Positions 1-6,328 of a DNA stretch of 6,845 nucleotides are shown piece by piece. Location: positions 1 to 6,845 of the forward strand of contig CAMCYT010000133.1 of the NCBI GenBank assembly GCA_945885485.1, written 5' to 3'. The DNA is from Prosthecobacter debontii. GTDB lineage: Bacteria; Verrucomicrobiota; Verrucomicrobiia; Verrucomicrobiales; Akkermansiaceae. The notes below the pieces were generated by a model. That model searched no databases, was not told the DNA's origin, and saw nothing but the letters and a program-made list of their open reading frames with translations. Position numbers and translations under genes: made by a program. Position 1 is the first letter of the stretch. Each line of letters starts with the position of its first letter.

Positions 1-289
1 AATCTTGAACTTGCTTGATCAAGTTGCGACCCAGAGCGAGCGTTTTTTCTGGGTCAGCTATTACCTCCTCTGAAACAGTTACCCCATTACTCCAAGAATG
101 ATCGGAGCGATTAAAGAAAAAGGTGTGAACGCCTGCCCCGTCCACGATGATATGAAATTGAAAATCTAGATCCAGCCCATCTTTATACCATGCTACTTGG
201 CTTGCCCGACTTGTATTCTGAAGTACGGCGCAGGCTTGACTATATTTTTTTAGGACATTTAAAGATGTCGGATGTTGGAGTGCTATCAA
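1..289 (-). CDS. Partial unknown protein, C-terminus beyond window edge, possible TTG start
   Basis: Read on the minus strand, the frame is open from just after a TAA at 301-299 to the window edge (99 codons), so the 3' end is missing. The translation looks protein-like, with a balanced composition and aromatic stretches such as QVAWYKDGLDLDFQFHIIVD and VHTFFFNRSDHSW. There is no ATG in frame. The earliest plausible start is the TTG at 289-287, giving MIALQHPTSLNVLKKYSQ. No ribosome binding site precedes it, but neither do the other genes here have one. I recognise no family, signal peptide or membrane segment. The alternatives are a 5'-truncated gene remnant or a chance open frame. A near-identical copy of the element found upstream of the PilT-like gene lies 67 bp upstream of the TTG, which favours a real, expressed gene. 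Coding is seen; the start is inferred. Confidence 0.45.
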   Translation of the reverse strand, partial: MIALQHPTSLNVLKKYSQACAVLQNTSRASQVAWYKDGLDLDFQFHIIVDGAGVHTFFFNRSDHSWSNGVTVSEEVIADPEKTLALGRNLIKQVQD

Positions 290-355
290 ACGTTTCGGTT
301 AATTAAGTTCTGAAAATTGGGCTGAAATGGAATAGGCCATTGAGCCACTTTTGGA

Positions 356-378
356 GTCTTGATCTTGATTGAAAATTT
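356..378 (-). repeat. Copy 1 of a 23-bp intergenic repeat
   Basis: This 23-base stretch matches 1822-1844 at 21 of 23 positions. The shared core in plus-strand reading is tgatcttKattgaaaattt, where K is g here and t in the other copy; the second difference is t359 versus c1825. Weaker similarity, with single-base gaps, seems to extend outward on both sides. The element lies 67 bp upstream of the putative TTG start of the partial ORF, in the same orientation relative to its downstream minus-strand gene as copy 2 is to the PilT-like gene. Function unknown; a shared operator or activator site is the simplest guess. Confidence 0.65.
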
Positions 379-395
379 TGAATTAATCTGAGTTC

Positions 396-423
396 TATAT
401 TAAAATTGTTAATTATTAATATA
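396..423. repeat. 28-bp AT-rich imperfect inverted repeat (11-6-11)
   Basis: TATATTAA at 396-403 is the exact reverse complement of TTAATATA at 416-423, and the 12-base spacer contains a smaller AATT/AATT dyad. Divided as 11-6-11, the outer arms match at 9 of 11 positions. The length and geometry resemble a Xer recombination site, but the arms lack the conserved CGC of classical dif left arms. In such AT-rich DNA the symmetry may be chance or a regulator or promoter region. Confidence 0.35.
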
Positions 424-469
424 TTTAGTGCAAGCTGTTTCTTCCTCAAGAAAAGCTCTCAAATGAAGA

Positions 470-1729
470 TCAGTCATTACTTTTGTTCATCTTCGCTGCT
501 TCGAAAGTCTCTGGTGAAATTAAGCCAATTTTCGTCAGCCTCTCAAGGTTTGCGTCCCATTGGATATTTCCGGCGCGGCGGATGACGTCTTCGAGAGATC
601 GGGCGCCGCCGTCGTAATTGGCAATCGCAGATGCCACTGCATCATCGTTGTTCTGCAGGAATTCATAAGTCAGCACTCTTTTCTCAATTCCATTGAGCAA
701 ACCCTGGGAATGGATGAAAATTAGGATCTCAGATAAGCGGGAAAGGACAGACGCATGGCTTTCACGAGGATAAAGCTCAAGGATACGACCAATCGTCTTA
801 ACTGCGCCTGTGGTATGCAGGGTTGAAAGCACCAAGTGCCCCGTTTGGGCCGCTTCCATACAGGTTTCCATGGCCTCACGATCTCGAATCTCACCTAGCA
901 AGATGATATGCGGAGCTTTCCGAAGCACATCTTTCAGACCTTGCTTATAATTCAATACATCTCGACCCACTTCTTGTTGAGTGACGATAGATGGCGATGG
1001 GATGCGGTGACCGGGATAGACGGGATCATCCATATCATCTGGATATTGATACTCAATCGGATCTTCCACCGTGACAATGTGCTTGGGATGATGTTGGCGA
1101 ACCCAATCAATCAGCGAAGCAAGAGTGGTCGATTTCCCAGATCCGGTAGGACCTGTCACCAGACACAGTCCCGCGCGCTTCAATACACCATGGCGGAGAG
1201 TGGACGCGGTATCTGGATCTATTCCCAATGAATCGAGCGTAGGAATGTAGTCATTGAGAATACGGCAAGTAACGCCTAGCCCCGATGAAGACAAATGCGC
1301 TTGGATACGCAGACGACCCGAGCGCTCTCCACTATCGCCGAATGGGACGCCTTCGCATGAGAAATCCGAAACCATTTTATGTTTGAACTCATCAATCGCT
1401 ATTCGGATTTTATCATCCACTCGCAATTCTAGGGCGTCATTGGTTCCAAAACCATGCGATGCGGATTCCCTGTTACGGATCAATTCCTTAAGAATGCTAT
1501 CCATATGAGTTGCGCTGAGTATACCGAGGAAATCGAGCGTCTCCATCCCTTTGTTCGTGTGAATATACACTGGCCGCTCGGAGCGCATTTGAATATCGGA
1601 AACACGACGCTCACGACAAACGCGAAAAATAATTCCAAGCGCCTCTTGACCACTCATTCCTGGCGTAAATCGTGAATGTTCCAAGCCGGGTGCACGACTT
1701 GGTGGCGGTGGTGGCTGAACGGTTTGCAT
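470..1729 (-). CDS. PilT/DotB-family secretion or pilus-retraction ATPase
   Basis: This 419-residue protein belongs to the PilT/GspE/VirB11 superfamily of cytoplasmic hexameric ATPases that drive type IV pilus retraction or type IV secretion. The N-terminal PAS-like domain covers about 28-165 (VSDIQMRSERPVYIH corresponds to the SDLH region of PilT). The RecA-like core has Walker A GPTGSGKST (193-201), an Asp box TVEDPIEY (220-227), Walker B IILLGEIRD (275-283) and a His box TGHLVLSTLHTT (296-307). The tail SLEDVIRRAG (378-387) plus LTKIGLISPETFEAA sits where PilT has its AIRNLIRE segment. Unlike typical PilT (about 345 residues), it has a proline run at 6-10 and about 20 extra residues (228-248) after the Asp box. 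KAPHIILLGEIRD and the N-terminal style also recall DotB/TraJ. No other pilus or secretion gene is in view. ATG 1729 lacks a Shine-Dalgarno; M25 is an alternative start. The family is certain, the machine it powers is not. Confidence 0.93.
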   Translation of the reverse strand: MQTVQPPPPPSRAPGLEHSRFTPGMSGQEALGIIFRVCRERRVSDIQMRSERPVYIHTNKGMETLDFLGILSATHMDSILKELIRNRESASHGFGTNDALELRVDDKIRIAIDEFKHKMVSDFSCEGVPFGDSGERSGRLRIQAHLSSSGLGVTCRILNDYIPTLDSLGIDPDTASTLRHGVLKRAGLCLVTGPTGSGKSTTLASLIDWVRQHHPKHIVTVEDPIEYQYPDDMDDPVYPGHRIPSPSIVTQQEVGRDVLNYKQGLKDVLRKAPHIILLGEIRDREAMETCMEAAQTGHLVLSTLHTTGAVKTIGRILELYPRESHASVLSRLSEILIFIHSQGLLNGIEKRVLTYEFLQNNDDAVASAIANYDGGARSLEDVIRRAGNIQWDANLERLTKIGLISPETFEAAKMNKSND

Positions 1730-1821
1730 CTTATTGAAAAGTGATGGTTGGATTTTATCTAATTCTCGCTCGAATCAAAACGAATGGATGGCGTTGAGAT
1801 AGACATGAGTTTAATTTGAGC

Positions 1822-1844
1822 GTCCTGATCTTTATTGAAAATTT
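1822..1844 (-). repeat. Copy 2 of the 23-bp intergenic repeat
   Basis: This stretch is identical to 356-378 except at c1825 (t359) and t1833 (g367). It lies 93 bp upstream of the ATG of the PilT-like gene and about 110 bp upstream of xerD on the other side. Its right half is part of the palindrome at 1831-1851, while copy 1 has a different, less perfect dyad at the same place. Conservation therefore follows the 23-bp sequence rather than the symmetry. Confidence 0.65.
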
Positions 1845-1851
1845 CAATAAA
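1831..1851. promoter_or_regulatory. Perfect 10-bp-arm palindrome, possible operator
   Basis: TTTATTGAAA (1831-1840) and TTTCAATAAA (1842-1851) are exact reverse complements separated by a single A. The 21-bp dyad sits in the middle of a divergent promoter region, which is typical of a dimeric regulator's binding site. A transcript hairpin is unlikely because a one-base loop cannot form and the innermost pairs would have to open. There is no U-tract placing it as a terminator, and no gene ends next to it. Confidence 0.45.
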
Positions 1852-1951
1852 ATAGAGATACATTTCAATTTAGCTTTCCTAACTACCGTGGCAATCTTTT
1901 TTTACGTTAGATGATCGCTTTCTGACATCCATTCTATTATATCCAAAACCT

Positions 1952-2836
1952 ATGCAGCACCGGATTGATGATTTTATCAAATTTCTCGCTATTGAGCGCG
2001 GGCTTTCTGAAGCATACCAACTCTCCGTTCGCCAGACCCTTCAAAGTCTCGCCGATTGTATGGATCAGCGAAAGCTGGGGCTTAACGAAATGGGAACCGA
2101 TGAACTTTCGGAATTTTTAAATCAACGCAAAGCAGAAGGATTGGGGGCCTCATCTCGACGCCTCGCAACCGTGCATTTGAAAATTTTCTTCCGTTGGATC
2201 GCAGCAACGGGCGACATAGGAATGGATCCTGCCGAACCTCTACAAGCCGCCAAGCCAGATCGAAAATTACCCTCCACCCTCTCCGCCAGAGAAATCCGAA
2301 ATTGGTTAGAAGGCATTCCCACGGAACATCCGTTAGGTCGACGTGATAAAGCGATTTTAGAGCTCTTCTATTCCTCTGGTCTCAGATTGGCCGAACTTTG
2401 CGCAGCCCGTCTTGAATGGTTGGATACGGAAGAAGGATTTCTGCGCGTTTCTGGAAAAGGGAAAAAAACTCGGTTGGTTCGCGTCGGGAAAGACGCGCTG
2501 TTAGCGATTACGAATTATCTCTCCAATGAACGTCGCGAGTTAGTAAAGCCTCACAGCTCATCGCAAATATTTCTCAGTGTTCGTGGCGGCCCGCTTACGC
2601 CTGAGCGAATTCGCCAGATTGTCAAAAGACGCGCAAAGCTTGCTGGAATCGATAGCAAAGTTTACCCGCATCTTCTCCGGCATTCGTTTGCCACACATCT
2701 GTTAGAAGGAGGCGCGGACTTGCGCGTGATCCAAGAGCTCCTTGGTCATGCCGATATCGCGACGACGCAAATCTACACTCATGTCAGCACCAAAGGTCTC
2801 AAGGACACGCACCGGAAATTTCACCCGCGAGGTTAA
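1952..2836 (+). CDS. xerD: XerD-like tyrosine recombinase
   Basis: This is a site-specific tyrosine recombinase of the XerC/XerD family, which resolves chromosome dimers at dif during division, normally with a partner Xer and FtsK. Its length (294) is the family norm. The N-terminal SAM-like core-binding domain covers about 1-88 and the catalytic domain about 106-285. The full catalytic set is visible: R145 in YSSGLRLAEL, K169 in SGKGKKTRLV, H240 and R243 in PHLLRHSFATHLLEGGADLR, H266 in ELLGHADIATTQ, and nucleophile Y275 in TQIYTHV. The ending HRKFHPRG and GGADLRVIQ favour XerD over XerC, though YSSGLRLAEL is XerC-like, so subtype is moderately sure. It stands alone, diverges from the PilT-like gene, and nothing suggests a phage or integron integrase. 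ATG 1952 gives the expected N-terminus (IDDFIKFLAIERGLS) despite no Shine-Dalgarno. Confidence 0.93.
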   Translation: MQHRIDDFIKFLAIERGLSEAYQLSVRQTLQSLADCMDQRKLGLNEMGTDELSEFLNQRKAEGLGASSRRLATVHLKIFFRWIAATGDIGMDPAEPLQAAKPDRKLPSTLSAREIRNWLEGIPTEHPLGRRDKAILELFYSSGLRLAELCAARLEWLDTEEGFLRVSGKGKKTRLVRVGKDALLAITNYLSNERRELVKPHSSSQIFLSVRGGPLTPERIRQIVKRRAKLAGIDSKVYPHLLRHSFATHLLEGGADLRVIQELLGHADIATTQIYTHVSTKGLKDTHRKFHPRG

Positions 2837-2839
2837 AGC

Positions 2840-4246
2840 TTAGCGCGCCGCTACAAGATCATAACCGCGCCAGTCTCCAATTTTCACTTCAGCGAAACTA
2901 CCGACCGGCAGCTTCTCATCCACCATCACTGATCCATCGATTTCCGGCGCATCCCACTGCGTGCGGCCCACGCCTTTCTGTTCAACCAATACCCTTACTT
3001 TCTTGCCAACTTGAGCTTGGTTCGTCTCGGAAGCGATTTTCTGAAGTGAGCTCATCGAGCGTGACCAACGGCTCTTACGAGTCATGTGGTGAAGGTGGCC
3101 ATCGAGCTTCACCGCACGTGTGCCCTCTTCCTTCGAGTATTGGAATACACCCGCGCGTTCAAATCGGAACTCTTCAATAAATTCTAACAACTCTTGGAAA
3201 TCTTCTTCGGTCTCACCAGGAAAACCGACGATAAACGTAGTGCGTATCCCTAAACCTGGAATACCCGCGCGCATGCGGCGGAGCAGATCACGAATGTAAT
3301 CGCCACTCGTCACTCGTTTCATCGCAGTGAGCATTCGGTCGGAAATATGCTGCAACGGAATATCAACATATTTCGCAACCTTGTCGCACTCAGCTATCGT
3401 ATGAATTAGTTCGTCCGACCAATGCGCAGGATGCGTATAAAGCAACCGCACCCAAAAATCCCCTTCGATCTTGTTGATCTCACGCAACAACGTGCAAAGC
3501 GAATTACCGCGTTTGGAATCAACCGGTGAACTTGGGTTTGGACGTTGTCCCTCCCATTGATCCATACCGAAATAAGTTGTGTCTTGAGAAATTAAATTGA
3601 TTTCCTTCACTCCGCTTTTCACTAAAGCCTCCACTTCACGCACCACGGACTCTTGAGTTCTGGAACGATGCGTGCCGCGAATTTTCGGAATGATGCAGAA
3701 TGTGCAGGTATGATTACAGCCCTCGGCGATTTTTACGTAAGCGTAATGATCTGGCGTCAGGCGGAAACGGGGTGTCGTATAATCGGGAACGTATTTTGGC
3801 TTCAACGTCACGTAATCGCGCGGATCGTTCGTTGCAGCTGGACCCTCATCTTTGGTTAAGATCGGAGCGTTTTTCTTCCCGAGTAAATTTTCAATAATCG
3901 GCGCAACCTTGGTGATCTGATCAAGCCCGATAAACGCATCCACCTCAGGCATAATACCGGGCAGGTCTTTGGCGAAACGCTGGGAAAGGCAACCCGCGAC
4001 AATGATTTTCTGCTTCGCGCGCTCAGGGTTTTCGCTGCGCTCATTAACCGCTCCAAAGATAGCGTCGATGGATTCTTGTTTCGCCATATCAATGAACGAA
4101 CACGTGTTCACGATCAACACATCCGCCAACTCAGGATCCGGAGTCAACATCATGCCCGCCTCCGCTAGGTGACCGATCATGACTTCAGAATCGATGAGGT
4201 TTTTAGCGCAACCCAAAGAAATCAAACCTACCGTTGTTTTTTTCAT
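2840..4246 (-). CDS. rimO: Ribosomal protein S12 methylthiotransferase RimO
   Basis: This is a radical SAM methylthiotransferase that adds a methylthio group to a conserved aspartate of ribosomal protein S12, using two [4Fe-4S] clusters. The N-terminal UPF0004 domain has C13 (SLGCAKNLIDSE), C49 (VNTCSF) and C86 (AGCLSQ). The radical SAM CxxxCxxC is C177, C181 and C184 (EGCNHTCTFCIIP), followed by GTHRSR, DIPLQHISDRML and FIVGFPGETEEDF. A TRAM domain ends the protein (about 411-468). The signature DAPEIDGSV (432-440) distinguishes RimO from MiaB. At 468 residues it is slightly longer than E. coli RimO; a low-complexity insertion around 230-248 accounts for some of this. ATG 4246 starts directly on the conserved MKKTTVGLISLGC. 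It is probably translated from the same transcript as the coiled-coil gene 18 bp upstream. Its 3' end is 3 bp from that of xerD on the opposite strand, leaving no room for a separate terminator. Confidence 0.97.
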   Translation of the reverse strand: MKKTTVGLISLGCAKNLIDSEVMIGHLAEAGMMLTPDPELADVLIVNTCSFIDMAKQESIDAIFGAVNERSENPERAKQKIIVAGCLSQRFAKDLPGIMPEVDAFIGLDQITKVAPIIENLLGKKNAPILTKDEGPAATNDPRDYVTLKPKYVPDYTTPRFRLTPDHYAYVKIAEGCNHTCTFCIIPKIRGTHRSRTQESVVREVEALVKSGVKEINLISQDTTYFGMDQWEGQRPNPSSPVDSKRGNSLCTLLREINKIEGDFWVRLLYTHPAHWSDELIHTIAECDKVAKYVDIPLQHISDRMLTAMKRVTSGDYIRDLLRRMRAGIPGLGIRTTFIVGFPGETEEDFQELLEFIEEFRFERAGVFQYSKEEGTRAVKLDGHLHHMTRKSRWSRSMSSLQKIASETNQAQVGKKVRVLVEQKGVGRTQWDAPEIDGSVMVDEKLPVGSFAEVKIGDWRGYDLVAAR

Positions 4247-4264
4247 AAAATGGAATTGTGAGAT

Positions 4265-4969
4265 TTAAATTTGAGGAGCGATGATCAGCTCGTCACCGAC
4301 TTCCGGCACCACTGGACCGAATCCAGGCATTGGACTACCAATTGCCCCATCGGATGAAACTTCTGTGATTTTCAATCTACCGAGTATCCCAGTGTTGCGG
4401 CGAATTACTAAAATATCCCCAGCTTTGATTAGCTCAGGCATCATAACATCAATAACGACAACCCCACCAACCTGTGGATCATCCAGATATTCTGTGACAC
4501 GACCTATCAAAAGAGCATCTCGAATCAGCCTTGCCCGACGCAGTTCATTATCACTCTTTTCCAAATCTCTCTGGCCAATTAATTGAGCTTCAGCACTATA
4601 CGTCGCAGCTTTTTTTTCAGCATCCTGCTTCTCCTTGGCAAGTGCCACCATTTCAGCTTCTTTGGCCGCAAGTTCGGCTTTCATTTGATTGACATTTGAA
4701 CCAGCTGAAGAACCCCCGTTTTGCAGATTCCGAAATTCTTGCATCTCTCTCTCCAGTTTGAACCGATCATGTTCGAGTTTCAATTGATCGATCTGTCTTT
4801 GTAACCGAGCCGTCTCTTCAGGAGGAGCGTTTTTCACTCCTTGGTTCATGTTTTGAAACGACAAAACCACGGCCGCAAGCAGCAGGGCAAACGTCGCTCC
4901 GAGTAATATGGACATCGTGTTCATGGCGGGAAAATGTCCACTGTAAGAGACAATGTCAACGTCACGCAT
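4265..4969 (-). CDS. Membrane-anchored coiled-coil protein with beta-rich C-terminal domain
   Basis: I recognise no named family. From the longest start (234 residues) the layout is: a hydrophobic segment at about 20-38 (SILLGATFALLLAAVVLSF), probably an N-terminal anchor; charged heptad-like coiled coil at about 51-83; a Gly/Ser break (GGSSAGS, 85-91); a second Ala/Glu/Lys-rich helix at about 95-150; and a compact domain at about 155-232 rich in beta-type motifs, including AGDILVIRRNTGILGRLKI and a closing VGDELIIAP. The C-terminal part would lie in the periplasm if the segment is an uncleaved anchor. ATG 4924 (M16, starting MNTMSILLG) is a better N-terminus than ATG 4969, since residues 1-15 are unlike a signal and a perfect TTGACA lies inside them. 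No Shine-Dalgarno helps to decide. It precedes rimO by 18 bp in the same direction and diverges from xseA. Role unknown; an envelope scaffold is a guess. Confidence 0.8.
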   Translation of the reverse strand: MRDVDIVSYSGHFPAMNTMSILLGATFALLLAAVVLSFQNMNQGVKNAPPEETARLQRQIDQLKLEHDRFKLEREMQEFRNLQNGGSSAGSNVNQMKAELAAKEAEMVALAKEKQDAEKKAATYSAEAQLIGQRDLEKSDNELRRARLIRDALLIGRVTEYLDDPQVGGVVVIDVMMPELIKAGDILVIRRNTGILGRLKITEVSSDGAIGSPMPGFGPVVPEVGDELIIAPQI

Positions 4970-5014
4970 TTTTTATCGATACCCAACTGAATACTCGCCA
5001 AATAAGCCTCGTTC
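4970..5014. promoter_or_regulatory. Short divergent promoter region, coiled-coil gene / xseA
   Basis: Only 45 bp separate the two annotated starts (90 bp if the coiled-coil gene begins at 4924). Both genes must be transcribed from here or from within the first codons of the other. A perfect TTGACA on the minus strand lies just inside the longer coiled-coil reading frame (within codons 4-6), but the matching -10 (CATTTT) is poor. No convincing xseA promoter was found. Confidence 0.35.
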
Positions 5015-6322
5015 ATGGATGCTTTGCCCGTGGATCTATTCTCCGATATCTCGGCAAAGGAAAGCAAAGCTCTTTCCGTGACCCAATTGGTTCGTAAAAT
5101 GAAACGAGCCATCGAATCTGGAGTGGGTAAACTCTGGATCGAAGGCGAAGTCTCCAACCTTAAAATGCAAGCCAGTGGCCACTGGTATTTCTCTCTCAAA
5201 GACGATGGTTCACAAATCCAATGCGCCATCTTCAACGCTCGCAGAAAAGAGGGGTCCGAAGCCCTTGAAGATGGCCTAAAGGTCAAAATTTTTGCTGATG
5301 CCACAATCTATGAGCCCCGCGGTCAGCTCCAACTTATCGTTGAAAAAATCGAAACTTCCGGCCTCGGCGACCTTCAAGCGAGATTCGAGGCGCTTAAGCG
5401 CGAACTCCTCGCTGAGGGGCTTTTTGATCCAAGCAGGAAAATTGCTCTGCCCGTTTTCCCAAGAACCATAGGAATCGTCACTTCTCCTACTGGAGCTGCC
5501 ATCCAAGATATTCTCAATATCCTCAACCGCCGCGCACCATGGGTGCAGCCCGTTCTCTTCCCTGTCAGAGTTCAAGGCAAGGGTGTCGAACACGAAATCG
5601 CCAATGCCATCCAAAAACTCAACCAACCAAAAACTTACGACTATCCGAGTTGTGATTTACTTATCGTCGGGCGTGGTGGCGGTTCGCTTGAAGATCTCTG
5701 GGCATTCAACGAAGAAGTTGTTGCCCGTGCGATCGCCGCTTCGAACATTCCTATCATTTCAGCCGTCGGACATGAGATCGATTTTACCATCGCCGACTTT
5801 GTAGCGGACTTGCGCGCACCCACTCCCAGTGCCGCTGCGGAACTCGCTGTTCCCGATGCGGCTGAGCTAAAGTCAGTCCTAAATAACTCAAGAAAACGAA
5901 TTACCCGCTCTCTCACCCACGCCTTGCGCGAGCCGACCCAACGCATCGACCAATTGCGAGAATCGTTACTGCTTCTTGCGGAATCATCTCTCCTTGCTCG
6001 CAAGCAACATTATCGTGAGCTCCTTATCAAACATGACAATCTTCATCCACGCAGAATTCTGGACCGCAGAATGGCGAAGACTTTGGAATTGCAACGCTCT
6101 CTTACCCAACTGGTTCAGAGGCAACTCTTGGATCGAACTCTCAAACTGGAAAATTTGCAAAGCATGATCCGAACTCTTGGTCCAGAATCCGCTTTCAAAC
6201 GCGGCTTTTCCATTGCCATGTACGAAGACGGAAAAATCATCCGCTCCAGCAAGGAAGTAAAACCCGGTATGCGCTTGCGCACCAAACTCATCGACGGAGA
6301 AATTTCCTCCACCATCCCATAA
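5015..6322 (+). CDS. xseA: Exonuclease VII large subunit
   Basis: This is the catalytic large subunit of exonuclease VII, which degrades single-stranded DNA from both ends to short oligonucleotides in repair and recombination. The order is typical: an N-terminal OB-fold (about 21-113; LWIEGEVSNLK, ASGHWYFSLKDD, ATIYEPRGQLQLIVE), then the nuclease core with GIVTSPTGAAIQDIL (D165), VGRGGGSLEDLWAFNEE (218-234), SAVGHEIDFTIADFVADLRA (249-268) and PTPSAAAEL. A long helical region (about 283-385), which docks small subunits in known enzymes, follows, and the C-terminus has RGFSIAMYEDGKIIRSSKEV. At 435 residues it is a little shorter than E. coli XseA, mainly at the C-terminus. ATG 5015 puts the OB-fold about 20 residues in, as expected. 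No small-subunit gene (xseB) follows; the next gene, 6 bp on, is a membrane protein. All core motifs are intact, so it should be active if XseB is supplied from elsewhere. Confidence 0.97.
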   Translation: MDALPVDLFSDISAKESKALSVTQLVRKMKRAIESGVGKLWIEGEVSNLKMQASGHWYFSLKDDGSQIQCAIFNARRKEGSEALEDGLKVKIFADATIYEPRGQLQLIVEKIETSGLGDLQARFEALKRELLAEGLFDPSRKIALPVFPRTIGIVTSPTGAAIQDILNILNRRAPWVQPVLFPVRVQGKGVEHEIANAIQKLNQPKTYDYPSCDLLIVGRGGGSLEDLWAFNEEVVARAIAASNIPIISAVGHEIDFTIADFVADLRAPTPSAAAELAVPDAAELKSVLNNSRKRITRSLTHALREPTQRIDQLRESLLLLAESSLLARKQHYRELLIKHDNLHPRRILDRRMAKTLELQRSLTQLVQRQLLDRTLKLENLQSMIRTLGPESAFKRGFSIAMYEDGKIIRSSKEVKPGMRLRTKLIDGEISSTIP

Positions 6323-6328
6323 CAAATC

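Larger units (their letters stand above)
290..469. other. AT-rich intergenic region between PilT-like gene and partial ORF
   Basis: This gap of about 180 bp follows the stop of the PilT-like gene and precedes the partial ORF, both on the minus strand. It is strikingly AT-rich between about 380 and 430. It holds one copy of the 23-bp repeat (356-378) and a 28-bp imperfect inverted repeat (396-423). I see no convincing intrinsic terminator for the PilT-like gene and no clear -35/-10 pair, although the AT-rich block is a natural place for a promoter reading leftward. Confidence 0.5.
1730..1951. other. Divergent intergenic region, PilT-like gene / xerD
   Basis: This 222-bp region must contain the promoters of two diverging genes. 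It holds copy 2 of the 23-bp repeat and an overlapping perfect palindrome (1831-1851). For xerD, TATTAT at 1935-1940 is a fair -10 but lacks a -35 at usual spacing (CTGACA at 1922-1927 is only 7 bp away); if used, the leader would be only a few bases. For the minus-strand gene no promoter stands out. No supported small ORF or RNA was seen. Confidence 0.5.

Noticed and set aside
908..1675. Plus-strand open frames inside the PilT-like gene
   Set aside because: They are shadows of the minus-strand gene, which has all Walker, Asp and His box motifs.
1784..1819. Eleven-codon ORF in the divergent intergenic region
   Set aside because: It is too short, has no ribosome binding site and shows no sign of an attenuator structure.
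1922..1940. CTGACA plus TATTAT as a sigma-70 promoter for xerD
   Set aside because: The boxes are only 7 bp apart, far from the usual 16-18 bp spacing.
1952..2836. Integron or phage integrase and an associated mobile element
   Set aside because: The protein is a normal-length XerD-like recombinase, with no attC sites, cargo, tRNA target or terminal repeats beside it.
3653..4172. Open frames opposite or shifted within rimO
   Set aside because: They overlap the cluster-binding region of rimO and have no recognisable features.
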